Part shown: piece by piece, positions 22,901-34,848 of the stretch
How positions within the stretch are numbered: position 1 is the first letter of the stretch
Layout: each line of letters begins with the position of its first letter
Source: Echinometra lucunter
Lineage: Eukaryota > Echinodermata > Echinoidea > Camarodonta > Echinometridae
Assembly (NCBI GenBank): GCA_029962745.1
Contig: CM057162.1
Coordinates: 16,167,817 to 16,231,816 of the forward strand
DNA length: 64,000 bases
Reading direction: 5' to 3'
Translations under genes and position numbers: made by a program
Notes under the pieces: model-generated
Databases searched by the model: none
What the model was told of the DNA's origin: nothing
The model's input: only the letters and a program-made list of their open reading frames with translations

Positions 22901-23343
22901 GCAGCATTTCTATTTCATACTAGATGTTTATGGAAATTACCAGAATGTTTGTGGAAATAACCACAGTATCAAGAAAAATGTTGTGAAATGTAATAATGTA
23001 AATAGTTTAGAAAGGCTTACCTTTGTTTATATGAAGAGAAATGTCTATTCTGTCTCTATATTTTCTTCCACTGCATCTAGTTTGCTAAGTCACATAATGC
23101 CGTGAAATTTATAAACGTGTTACAGATTCAATTGGATTGCACTCCATTTCTGCAGTGAGATGTGTTAGTTTCGATTTTTCCATTTTTTATGTCAATGCAG
23201 GAAGGTGTAGTTAATTAGTAGGAACCATTTCCTCCGATCTTTAGTTTGTTTATTTCCAGTTTTTATAGACTTAATTCCAATCATTAGATTTCTATATTTT
23301 ATATATTCCAAGTTTATATTTGTATGAAATATTCATTAATTAA

Positions 23344-23831
23344 AGGCATTGGCTAACTTTGTGAGCAGCTGATTTAAAAAATTCTCAAACTAAGATGAAA
23401 CGTGTGTATGAGTACTTGTATTTATACTCAAAAACCCTGAAACCAACCATAATTTAGAAGGAAAAGCTGTAAGTTAGACGCAAACCGCGATTTTATTAAC
23501 TTTCGTCTCGAGAGACACTGAACTAAGAGGACCGTTTGCGCGAATTAAAAAATACCGTTACTTGCCTTCCGCTGCGTGATACGTCAATACACACAGTGCG
23601 GTCCGTTGAGTCATGTGCGCATGCGCACTCCATACGTTGGGTCTATGCAACCGACCCTCGTATATATTTCAAACATTGGTTCACATTTCTAATATTTAAA
23701 AATACTTCCCGTGGATATTATGCTCTGAAACTTTCACACTGGTATTTTTACACTATAACTCTAATGTTTATCCCATTTTTAAGTAACAAAATGAGATTTT
23801 TTTTAAATCATAAAAATGTTAGCCAATGCCT
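23344..23831. mobile_element. 488-bp MITE flanked by TTAA, copy 1
   Basis: Terminal inverted repeats AGGCATTGGCTAAC and GTTAGCCAATGCCT, flanked on both sides by TTAA (23340-23343 and 23832-23835). TTAA duplications are typical of piggyBac and Kolobok; tips starting AGGC rather than CCC favour Kolobok or another superfamily over piggyBac (inference). A second copy in opposite orientation is at 37405-37891. Confidence 0.85.
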
Positions 23832-24307
23832 TTAAGCCATTGACTCCTGGAACCAGGTACATCTTGTACTAAGTATTTGGTTAATAGAGGAATTCTCTTG
23901 CCAATGGAATGATATATGTTTTTATTCAAATATTGTCATGTTTTCAAAAATTAATATGAAATGTTCATATGTAATCCCAATATCCATGTACATTGCGCAA
24001 GTACATGCATAATTATGCTTCCAAGTGTAGGGTTCCCATTCAATTTGATGGCATCGCATTCACTCATGGATTGAATTCAATTTAAAACAAAAACAAACAA
24101 AAAACAACACGAAACACACCATAATAGAAATGAAGTTAAATTTCGTCCATCACTACAAAAATTATGAACGCTATTCAGTCTAACTTGAGTGAAAAAATAC
24201 CCCTCATATCGTCCGGCACTAACATTTTCAATGATTTGTGTGGTTTTTTTTTCATTCTACAAATGCCTATCTTTGTAAATATCACCATGCAACTTTGTAC
24301 TCTGAAA

Positions 24308-24445
24308 TGCAGGCCCCTGGGAGCTGGGGGTGGTGGGGGTGCTGTAGCACCCCCGGGAATTTTTGAGGGGGTGCGGAGCACCCCCCCCCCCCCCCCGAGG
24401 GCTTGATTTGGGTGGGGGTGCGGCAGCACCCCCAGATGTTTATGA
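24308..24445. repeat. G/C-run repeat of GGGGGTGC...GCACCCCC units
   Basis: Three inverted GGTGC/GCACC motifs with long G and C runs (GGGGGTGCTGTAGCACCCCC and similar, 25 to 60 bp apart). Capable of hairpins and G-quadruplexes. The glycine- and proline-rich ORFs here are by-products. Confidence 0.7.
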
Positions 24446-25118
24446 GGGGTAACACAGCACCCATCACAATCAGTTATTTTTCCATCTCATCTTCATATTT
24501 TTCATATTATAATTTTCTTTATGCAGCAATAGATTGAAATGTGAAACATTGATGATTATATTGCTTTAATCCGATGATTTATTCATTTTTTTTTTATGTT
24601 TCATTAGCAATATTAGTGTTCCAATTTTTTCAAGATATCAAGTTATTTTTATGTACATGTATCTTAGTCATGTAGACCTTGTTTGTGATTATTATTCGTT
24701 AAGACTTACTACATATTTTCTATGATATGGTTACAATTCATATAGAGATGATTACTCGTAAAGTTTGATTTTTAAAGTCCAACTTTCAATTTATGTATCT
24801 TTACTTGCATATATTCTGCTTGCATATCATCGTTTTTAATAATAACTTACTTCATATGTCCTTGATTTTGGTGTTGGTATTTTGTAGAGGTGCTTCGTAA
24901 CCGTTATGTTTTTAGGGTAACAAGCCAAATTTGCTGTACATACTGTTTGCCTTTGATTTTTCTTTTCATATTATTCTGTTTGCTAATACAATTTGCAAGA
25001 GTTTTAGGACTTACAACACATCCCCACCCCCTTGCAGACTCAGGTTTAGGTCATAGAATTATATTCTCACTACAAGATAAATAATTCGGTTTAAGAGGTT
25101 CAAATAATAATGCATTAA

Positions 25119-25510
25119 CCCATTTGCGACAGAGGTCCACATTTTGTGGTTTGGATGCAAAGCCCTAAAAGTCATACCAAATACATGAGCAGAAAGAGCA
25201 AAAAATTATACATAAACTGTGCCCATTTTGGTTGCGTCAATATTTGTTGTTTGATGCTGAATTTTTTTAAAGGAAAATAAGCATTAAAATCCTTAAATTG
25301 GCAATGTGATAGAAAGTTTAAAATCACCATTTTCCCCTGCAAATTGGCAACTTTTTGACTTCTCATCATAATTTCTGTCAATTTATATTCATTTCAGATA
25401 CATGATGTTTTATAAGAAAAATGTAGCAATAAAAAAAAGTGATGCTGTTGCCAATTTGAAGAATAAAAGCTGATTAGATTAGGCTTTAAATAATTCCTGT
25501 CATGAATGGG
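25119..25510. mobile_element. 392-bp piggyBac-like MITE, copy 1
   Basis: Ends CCCATTTGCGACAGAGG and CCTGTCATGAATGGG, flanked by TTAA at 25115-25118 and 25511-25514. CCC ends with TTAA are the piggyBac pattern. The interior is non-coding and near-identical to 51663-52068. Confidence 0.85.
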
Positions 25511-26499
25511 TTAAACTGTATATTGATAGTTGTGCGACAACTAGTATATACTTTCAAAATGAAAGGACAACTGCGCGATTTTGATAATATTAAAGTTTCG
25601 CTTGTAAATTATGTCAAAAATGAAAAGTACATTTGTTTTAGGGGGAACTTACTTTTTGTCTTGTGTTTACATGTATTGTAGTAGTAGAATTTTATTGGAT
25701 AATGTGTTTAGCACAAAACGGCGAACCTGTCAGCCTTTGGTTACATAGCAGGGCATTGTAAAATATCCTCATAGAGCTAAACTTAGCTTAATAGAACTAT
25801 GCCTTTCTTATATTATTTGCTTCACTAAACCAAAACTTGTAACAAAAAATGGACTTTCTACAGATATGATTTCAAGCGCTATTTCAAATTCCTCGCTTTT
25901 ACTGTGAGATTTTTTTATGATTACTTTGCTCAACTTGTCATTTAGCTGTGGGGGGACTTTTCCAGCATCTTTCAATAAACTGGGAATTCAGCATACATGC
26001 ATGCATACATGAGCTTTTTGTATTTTTTTCACGAGCAGTTCTGTTGAATTCTGTGTGCGCGCACGGTGCGTAGAGGGGTGTGGTGAGGGTGCGTGTGTGG
26101 GTAAGAGGGTGCGTGTGTGCCGGCTCTAGTATAGCTTTACGATTAAAAGCGAGGGCAGTGAACAAAGAAAAAAGTCCTGAGAGCAGTTGTTCTCGGGTGA
26201 CAAACGAAAGGGGGGGGGGGGCAGGAGAGAAGGAAGTTAAAAAGGATAAAGTGGCCAAAGATTAGGATTAAAAGGAAGAAAGAGTTGTGTGATAAAGTGG
26301 AGAGAGGGGGGGGGGGGGTGGTAAACAAGTGAGGTAAGAAGGCCGGGGAGGCGAAAGCAGGTGAAGGAGACAGAGAAAGAAACAAAGGGACGAGTATTGA
26401 GAGAAGACAGGGAGAGAGAGAGAGAGAACGAAAGGGGGTTAAGGTAAACTAGAGAAGAAAATGTAAAAAGAATAAAAAACAAATCATACGTGCAGAAGT

Positions 26500-26902
26500 G
26501 GAAAAAAAAGTTGTGTAAAAGTTAAAATGGGGTGAGTGAGAGAGAGAGAGAGAAGGGGGGATAAAAGAAGGTAAATAGGCGTTGGGCGGAGAGTATAAGT
26601 GAGAGAGAGAGGGAGGGAGAGAGAAAGGGTAAAATATGGGTGTTGAAAGATTACAGGGTGAGAAAGACGAAAGAAGGTGGTAAACTAGAGGAAATAGAAA
26701 AGATGATAGGGGAGAGCAGGAGCGGTTCTGCGAATGGGGGGGGGGGGGAGGGGAGTCCAGAAATGGACGACAGAGCTGAATTTGAAATTCTAATATACAT
26801 TACAAACCTTCAAGCCCCTAGTATAACCCCCCCCCCCCCCAACACACACACACAGAAAATGCTGTAGAACGGCGCCTGGGGGAGAGTAGGTGAGTGAGAA
26901 AG

Positions 26903-26936
<34 letters not shown>

Positions 26937-27665
26937 CACTATAAAAAGAAAGAAAGAATAAAGGGGAGAGCTGGTGTGTGTGTGTGTGAGAGAGAGAGAG
27001 AACTTGGTAAACTAGATGAAGAAAGACAGTAGAAAGGAAAGAGGGAGAGTTGGGTGTGTGTGAGAGAGGGAAAGAAAGAGAGAGAAGATGATAAACTAGA
27101 GGAAGAAAGTAGAAAGGATAAACGAGAGAGTGGGTGTGAGAGAGAGGGAAAGAAAGAGAGAGAAGGTGGTAAACTAAAGGAAGAAAGTAGAAAAGGATGA
27201 AGGGGAGAGTGAGTGTGTGAGAGAGAGAAAGAAGGAGAGAGGAGGTGGTAAACTAGTGGAAGAAAGTAGAAAGGATAAAGGGGAGAGTGGGTGTGAGAGA
27301 GAGAAAGAAAGAGAGAAGGTGGTAAACTAGAGGATGAAAGTAGAAAGGATAAAGGGGGAGAGTGGTTGTGTGAGAAAGAAAGAGAGAAGGTAGTAAACTA
27401 GAGAAAGAAAGTAGAAAGGATGAAGGGGGGAGTGGGTGTGTGAGAGAGAAAGAAAGAGAGAAGGTGGTAAATTAGAGGAAGAAAGGAGAAAGGATCGATG
27501 AAGGGAAGAGTGAGTGTGTGAGAGAGAAAGAGAGAGAAGGTGGTAAACTAGAGGAAGAAAGAAAGGATGAAGGAGAGAGTGGGTGTGTGAGAGGGAAAGA
27601 AAGAGAGAAGGTGGTAAATTAGAGGAAGAAAGTAAAAGGGATGAAGAGAGTGGGTGTGAGAGAGG
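26500..27665 (+). repeat. Purine-only minisatellite, 70-83-bp unit
   Basis: At least nine units carry the core GGTAAACTAGAGGAAGAAAG, beginning near 27006, 27089, 27168, 27247, 27320, 27391, 27464, 27540 and 27610. Each is followed by AGGATAAAGGGGAGAGTGGG and a GAGAGA tract. The plus strand is almost entirely purine; similar but less regular sequence extends left to about 26200 with G-runs. Confidence 0.9.
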
Positions 27666-28434
27666 GGGCTACTGTCTTGGGCCCAAACAGGATAAAAATA
27701 CTGGCTTTGCTGTTTTCTATCAGTACCCCCAAAGGAACAATATCCACCAATTTCTGGCCATATCTCTGTTCAGCTGAATAAATGCATGGGGAGGGGGGGG
27801 GGGGGTTTTTGGCGCTCCTATAGGCTTATGGTACAGCATGTGACCTGCCAGTAATTCATTTCGCTGACGCTTGGCCACAAACCTTTTGACTCTCTTCAAC
27901 TGAATAAGTCTTCTGGGCCCCCGTTCTATTCGCCACGTGCATATGGAGCCAATCACAGGTTTTTCATTCATGGTAAGGGGATTCCCCTGCATGGAATTGC
28001 GTCATAAATGCGTTTTTGCGCATGCTCGCTTAACCCTGGCCCTATATGTACAACAGGCGTCAAGCCCGCCCGCGGCTCGAGCTCGTCGCGTCGCGTCGAT
28101 GTCTAGTCTAGTCGCGCGCTAATAGCCATACACTCGTACCGTACTCATATAGATCATCTAGAAATAGCTACAGATCTACTCGACCCTATAGACTCTACAT
28201 CTAACGTTAGCTAGCAAACGTTAACAAACCTTAGATCCTGATCCTCAACGTTCCAGCTCAGTCACCGAAATCTGTTTTGCATTACAAAATTTACAGTCCT
28301 CACGACATCGGGAGAAAGGGACATGTGAACTGTTCTTGTTGCATTCAAAGCCAAAGAAAAATCCAGGACGATCATTCATACATCATACTAGTGATGGTAA
28401 GTAGATCTAACGTTAGACCTAACGTTAGATCCCC

Positions 28435-30512
28435 GGGGGGGGGGGGGCACTCAGTATGGTCTGATGCCCCTTGTCTGTGCAGTGCCCACGTCTGCGCATA
28501 CGGCATACACGTAGTCGTAGAAACTGCGCGATTCTGACATCACAAAAGACGCATCGAACAAAATCATCTTTAAATCAATTTTAGCTAGGGCCCGGGTCGG
28601 GGTCTTTGTATCACTGAAAAAATGACGAAAAACGGGCGAAAAAAGCCGAAAGGCGTCTATTTTATGTATTTTTTACTCACATGCCTTGAAAATGCCACTT
28701 TCATGCAAAAAATCCCGAACTGCGCGTAAAGTGAATGAGTGCGCAGACAAGGGCACCTTCCTCTTTTTCACGTCAAATTTACACCATCGCATTTCCTTGT
28801 GAAAATCACATTGTTCTTGTTCGGATTTCGATGAGATTTTCGGCACAGTTACTCCCTAGGATATGAGGATTGAAATGAGGTCAGCCATTGGAGGAATACA
28901 AAAAGGAAAGTTTGTCAATTTTAAGTGAAATATTAGGTGCGCAGACAAGTGTCGCCCCATCATATATAATGCGTGGTGGGCATGTGCAGCAGAGAAGACC
29001 CCCATTTTTACACTCAAATTTCTGTTCCAAAGCACAGCATTTTCTTCTTATTGGGAAAAAGAACAAAAAAAGCCGTTCCAAAGCATAGCATTTTCTTTTT
29101 ATTGAGAAAAAAGAAGAAAGAAATCCGTTCCAAAGCTCCGCATATTTTTCGTTTCGCCGTTCCGGCCGCATTGATCCGTCACAATGAGCTTCATTTTTGT
29201 TGAAAAGCGGCCCGCACCATACCGCTCGGAGACCAGCCATAGGCATGATAGGGATATGCATTCACACGCAGGCGAACCGTTCCAAAGACCCCCATTTCCA
29301 CGGCTTTTGCTAAACACTCGGGTCGCCGCTCGCTGAGCCAATTTTTTTTTTAATGGTGTCTTCAAATCGGCCTACACGATGGGAAAATTTTATTGAAAAT
29401 TCTCGATGTTTTTACAACCCTTTTTCATGTTGTCTTCAAGGCTGGTTCGAGGGAAATCTACTACAAAAAAGACTAGTTGAAAGTTGCTCTTCATTAACTG
29501 ATGGAAAAATAAGAAGACAAGAATTAGGATTGACAATACGAAAGAAAGAATACTAGGTAGATAAACTGAACTTTAAAGAAAGTGTAAGACTGCAAGGAAA
29601 GGAGTATGACAGAATGGAAACGAGGAAGAATGGAACGAGCAGTCGAGCACAAAGATGAACACTGGGAAATTAATAAGAGAGGAATACAAAATATTTCTTT
29701 TCCCTTTTTAACCTTATGTATGTGTTCTATGTTTCCCACAATACATGTTTTTTTTTTCTATTTCCATCCATCCTTGTAATTTCTATCCTATTCAGTCTTA
29801 TTAACAACTAAATTCTACATTTTATTTTATCCCTTTATTTAACTTCTGTTTTTCTGTCATGTGATTTAGAAAAAATCTTTATCACTGTTAACCTGGCCAA
29901 TAAATTCTTTCAATTTTACACTTTTACTCCTATCATTCCATACTGTTCCTTTCTTTCATTGTTTTGTATTCCTCTCTTATTAATTTCCCACAGTTCATCT
30001 TTGTACTCGTTCCATTCTTCCTGGTTTCCATTCTGTCATACTCCTTTCCTTGCAGTCTTACACTTTCTTTAAAGTTCAGCTTATCTACCTAGTATTCTTT
30101 CTTTCGTATTGCCAATCCTAATTCTTGTCTTCTTATTTTTCCATCAGTTAATGAAGAGCAACTTTCAACTTGTCTTTTTTTACAGTAGATTTCCCCTCGA
30201 ACCCGCCTTGAAGACAATGAAAGAAATCGATAATTTTCAATGAAATTTTCCTATCGTGTAGGCCGTTTTGAAGACACCATAAAAAAAAAAGATTGGCTCA
30301 GCGAGTGGCGACCCGAGTGTTTAGTACAAGCCATTTCCACAAACATTCGTAGTTCCGAAGACCCTCCTTTTTACAATAAGCCCGTTCCAAAGCCCCTGTT
30401 TTTTGTCTCCCTCCTTTTTAAAATAAGCCCGTTCCAAAGTCCCTGTTTTTTGTCTCGCCCGCGGCACATACCTACCACTTTTTGGGTCGAGTGCAGCCCC
30501 CCCCCCCCCCCC
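28435..30512. mobile_element. 2.1-kb inverted-repeat element with G-run/C-run tips
   Basis: Arms mirror each other. Left landmarks CACTCGGGTCGCC, CGCTGAGCCAA, ATGGTGTCTTCAAA, AAGACAAGAATTAGGATTG and ACTAGGTAGATAAACTGAAC reappear inverted at 30060-30320. Tips are a G-run followed by GCACTC on the left, and GAGTGCAG followed by a C-run on the right. Subterminal regions hold tandem CCGTTCCAAAG units (29020-29130, 30380-30450). The spacer is about 29720-29930. No transposase-like ORF was seen; probably a non-autonomous foldback transposon. Confidence 0.7.
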
Positions 30513-32042
30513 AAATGACCATCCATGATGACTGAAATGAGGTTAATAAAAATTCAGTTAATAAATAAAGGGTACTGGTAAGAGTGTGCATTGATCTACA
30601 TGATACATCTAACTGTTAGCAATACAAGCAGGCATTGCATAGGCAAATTTTGCGAACTCCCGACAAAAATGCATGACTAACTTGCATCGCATATGTGATG
30701 AAGCTGAATTCTCTTGGCAACAAAAGTGGCATTACCTTAATATTGAATATTTGATTGATGATATTTTTTTTTACTTGTCATATTTTGACAACTTACAACT
30801 TATCAAAAAACGATATTGCTTTATGTGCACCAGCTTGGAAATTCCGTTCTCTCCGCTGAGGGTCAACCTCTCGTATGTGAAGTCTGGATCTATATAAATG
30901 CAAAGCCCGATTACCTTCCGGGATACTGAAACGGGTTCACAAAGATTTTGTGTGTGTCCTTGTCCTGACGCTGTCATGTCTGGCTAATAGGTTACATCAT
31001 GTTATATGCCATGTATGCAGCAAGTAAACATTTCATACATGTACCCCCAGGTGATGGGGGGGGGGGGGGTGTCTTGTTGAGCCGTGGGCAAACCTGGAGG
31101 GTGCTATTGCACTTTCATATCCATGCCACTTATCTCTTCTTACGAATGTAGGAAGGTAGGACTAGGAGATCAGTGATCCATGCCCATCCAGGCCTTAAAT
31201 TTCAATAATTTTAGGGCAAGGCCACTTTTCTGTAGGGCACATTCCTATATTATACTAGCATAAATGGGAAGAATTTGAAAGGGCACAAACAATCTCCAAG
31301 GCCAATGAGAGGGACAATGAGGCCAATCATAAGGGCATCCATGGCCATGGTTTTGGTGGCCTTGGATTAATATAAGCCCTGCCCATCAAATTTTCAATGT
31401 TGGGTCAGAGACAGAGACTGAGACAGTGACACTAATTGTGTCCAGAATCAGCCGAGATCAAGACCGAGACCGAGACACTACTGCTCAAGACACTCAACAA
31501 GACACTTGGTCAATTATTCAATGCACACATTTTCTTCTATGTTCCCACCCACTTGACTGCAGTCATAGACTACTGAAACAGTTCCAAAGTTCATTGAACT
31601 CTTAGAATACCCTACTTCTCAATCTCAGAAAGCCAGGCAAGATTTTTGCACAAGGAAGCGATTCCACACATAACATCATTAGCATACGCACTGGAAAAGA
31701 CGATATACAACACATGCAACCACGGAATGAAGTCGTGCAATAGGACGGAAATAGTAAAGAATTGGCTGGGAGATGGGAGCTGAAGGGAGTCTGGGAAGGG
31801 GAGGGGGATGCGCATGGCGGAGACCATTGCCCTGGCCTTGCATATTTATGCATTTTCAGACTATACCAGTAAATCTTAATTCAATAGATTAAATTACATT
31901 TTTTTTTTTTTTTTTTAAATCTACCCACAGTCTAGCCCGTAGACTGGATCGGGTAGGGGTGGGGATGGGGGGTGGGGGTACATATGGTTGTAGATAAGAT
32001 AAGTAGGGGGCTTTCTTAACATGAATGCTCGAGTATAATGCG

Positions 32043-32542
32043 NNNNNNNNNNNNNNNNNNNNNNNNNNNNNNNNNNNNNNNNNNNNNNNNNNNNNNNNNN
32101 NNNNNNNNNNNNNNNNNNNNNNNNNNNNNNNNNNNNNNNNNNNNNNNNNNNNNNNNNNNNNNNNNNNNNNNNNNNNNNNNNNNNNNNNNNNNNNNNNNNN
32201 NNNNNNNNNNNNNNNNNNNNNNNNNNNNNNNNNNNNNNNNNNNNNNNNNNNNNNNNNNNNNNNNNNNNNNNNNNNNNNNNNNNNNNNNNNNNNNNNNNNN
32301 NNNNNNNNNNNNNNNNNNNNNNNNNNNNNNNNNNNNNNNNNNNNNNNNNNNNNNNNNNNNNNNNNNNNNNNNNNNNNNNNNNNNNNNNNNNNNNNNNNNN
32401 NNNNNNNNNNNNNNNNNNNNNNNNNNNNNNNNNNNNNNNNNNNNNNNNNNNNNNNNNNNNNNNNNNNNNNNNNNNNNNNNNNNNNNNNNNNNNNNNNNNN
32501 NNNNNNNNNNNNNNNNNNNNNNNNNNNNNNNNNNNNNNNNNN
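32043..32542. other. Assembly gap of 500 N
   Basis: Exactly 500 ambiguous bases, a conventional placeholder size; true length unknown. The open frames spanning it are meaningless. Confidence 1.
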
Positions 32543-33019
32543 AGTAGCTTATAACCTTTGTCGGTGATTTTCACGATTCCCGATATACGTCTAGTAATTC
32601 AATCATTTATATCATCTTGATTAACAGCACCAATTTCTCATCAAAAGCCCATTTTGTTTTGCCTTTCCTTATCCTGTATTTAACCCTATTTAACAAGAGA
32701 AAATGGTCATATTCAAGGAGGAATAATTTTCTTGTTAATGATAAGTATGCGTGTTTGTGTGAAACTAATTCCCTCGGAAAAGTCTCTCTCCATCCTTTTG
32801 TAGTTGTTTTCTTTTTTACGTCATCTTTCTCCTAATTCGAGTTTCAGATATTGAAGTATCCCAAAGGGAGCCCCCTGTCTACACCTGAGAGACATAGGAA
32901 ACTGGGTTCCGAGAAACCTTCGAACTACTTCGAGCAGGTTTGTCAGGACGGTGTCTGAGAACCGGCAGGATTCGGTAACCTGGCATGATACTACTTTATC
33001 TTTAAAAAAAATAATGAAA

Positions 33020-33043
33020 TAAATAATAATAATAATAATAATG

Positions 33044-33105
<62 letters not shown>
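33020..33105. repeat. (AAT)n microsatellite
   Basis: About 28 AAT units with one ATG interruption. Confidence 0.97.
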
Positions 33106-33776
33106 TCATAGTAAAATATATTATAGAAAAAAAAGAAGAGATGCCAATAGAATTTATCCTTAAAATATCAAAGCTATTTAAAAGAAATAATAATAATAAC
33201 AACAACAAAAACTTAGTTGGTGATAATAGTCAAGACTGACTGATCGCCATTCAACACGAATCAACAACAACATTTTCCAGGTCGAATATCGGCATTCAAA
33301 CTTTGGGCAAGCGAGCGAAGAGAGATAAATTTCAGTGCAATATAATTATATGTACTAAATTTCAGTGAAAATATAATTTAAACGTTACTATAATATAGAT
33401 AAGAAAATTTTGTACGAATTTCAAAGAGACCAGCTGACTGCTCAAACAAGACTAGTCATGAGCTTTTTTTCTTTGTCTGTGTACGTGTGTGTGTGTGGGG
33501 GGGGGGGGGGGGGGCGACCAGCCTCACCCATTCCAGTCTTGATCATGCACACTTATTTTTTTTAATACCCCTCCCGTTTAATAAGCTGTAATGAATCATT
33601 CTCATCCTATAATTCTTTTCATGTTTCTGAGTCTCAAATCATTCATAGACATGCGTTGTGTACGATATGCACAGTAAATTGTATAATGTCTTTGTACGTT
33701 TTTTTATAAAGAAACACGCATGCACACGTTGCCGACACGTTGGTATCAATATGCATGCCTACGGTAATTTTTTGAT

Positions 33777-33886
33777 ATACGATAAAAGAGCAATGTGGAT
33801 GCCTTGCTGAAGGATATAAGTGCCATACCGAAGATCGAACCCCCGATTCCCGCGTCTCCAGTCACTCAACTATAAGACACCTCTAA
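33777..33886 (-). mobile_element. tRNA-derived SINE head (minus strand)
   Basis: Read on the minus strand: an A-box-like TATAGTTGAGTGACTGG, then a B-box-like GGGGGTTCGATCTTCGG, then CCTTCAGCAAGGCATCC, which matches the post-tRNA segment of the SINE copies at 46588 and 47754. It is not a functional tRNA: no full cloverleaf can be drawn. Confidence 0.6.
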
Positions 33887-33892
33887 TCTGTA

Positions 33893-33898
<6 letters not shown>

Positions 33899-33961
<63 letters not shown>
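33899..33961. repeat. (GA)n microsatellite
   Basis: About 31 uninterrupted GA units. Confidence 0.98.
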
Positions 33962-33963
<2 letters not shown>

Positions 33964-34518
33964 AAAAATTGAAATAGAATGTATATTCACTCAGCATAGA
34001 AAATAACGTAGGCCTATACTTTCATATAATATTTTGACGGACCCCATCAAACCGTCTCGAGGGCCAGAGGTTCTATATAAAATGCTTCGATAAATAAAAT
34101 TACATTATACATTTATAGTCAAAACGCTGTGTTAAAATACCTTGACAAGCAAGAACAACAACACCTTTAAAAAAAGAAGATAAGAAGGGGAAAAGTAAGG
34201 AAAGAAAGAAAGAGAGAGAAAGAAAGAGAAAAAGAAACAAAGAGGGTTCCAACAGTCGTGTCAGAAAAAGTTCGACTGGCCTGGAAGAGTGTAGTGTAGA
34301 CGGTGGTCGAGATGCGAATCAGGGGCGGCGGAGCGTCTTTCAAAGTGAGGGGGGCACCAGCAAAAAGGGGCACTTGGGAGGAAAAGGGGGCACTCACAAA
34401 AGCTGAACGCAAGAAAGAAAATATAGAAAATTATACCCTTGCACTATCAAACACACTTTTAAGAGGGATTTTTGACATAGTATTTTCACCGACAAAACTC
34501 TTCATGAAACGCTCCCCA

Positions 34519-34713
34519 GGGGCCCGTTGCATAAAACTTTTGCCGGAGTTTTTTCTGGCAAAATTTGAGGAAACTACGGCAAAAGAAAAAAAAAGAAAAA
34601 AAAAAAAAAAAAAGAAAAAGAAGAAAAAAAAAAAAAAAAGATTACCACAGTTTTCCATTACATAAAAATTTGCCAGAAAAAAAGTCTGGCAAAAGTTTTA
34701 TGCAACGGGCCCC
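34519..34713. mobile_element. 195-bp palindromic element, tip GGGGCCCGTTGCATAAAAC, in the TMEM147 promoter region
   Basis: Left tip GGGGCCCGTTGCATAAAACT and right tip AGTTTTATGCAACGGGCCCC are exact inverses, with mirrored TTTTGCC/GGCAAAA inner segments around an A-rich centre (34587-34640). Ends 135 bp before the TMEM147 ATG. A second copy is in TMEM147 intron 1 at 35452-35610. Confidence 0.85.
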
Positions 34714-34848
34714 AGGCACAGTCGTTTTAAACTGTCACTACTAATAACGACCTTCATTTTTTCTTTGTGGATTTGCGATTTCACGTCACCGTGCAAGCGT
34801 TGACGAGGTTTGAGATTTGGACCGCACCTCAACAAAAGAATATCCAAG

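Larger units (their letters stand above)
22162..34848. other. Intergenic region without a supported gene
   Basis: Between the Roco stop and the TMEM147 start I find repeats (listed separately), the assembly gap and low-complexity tracts, and no ORF with a recognisable domain. A possible 5' exon ending in a strong donor (ATG then gtaagt at 28397) lies in a CpG-richer stretch, 28010-28400, but I could not connect it to anything. 30530-32040 and 32543-33770 show only degenerate sequence and microsatellites. Confidence 0.6.

Noticed and set aside
26640..27777. Charged Arg/Glu-rich ORFs
   Set aside because: They are products of the purine-only minisatellite.
31921..32574. Long ORFs of 169-217 codons
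   Set aside because: They run through the 500-N gap and carry no information.
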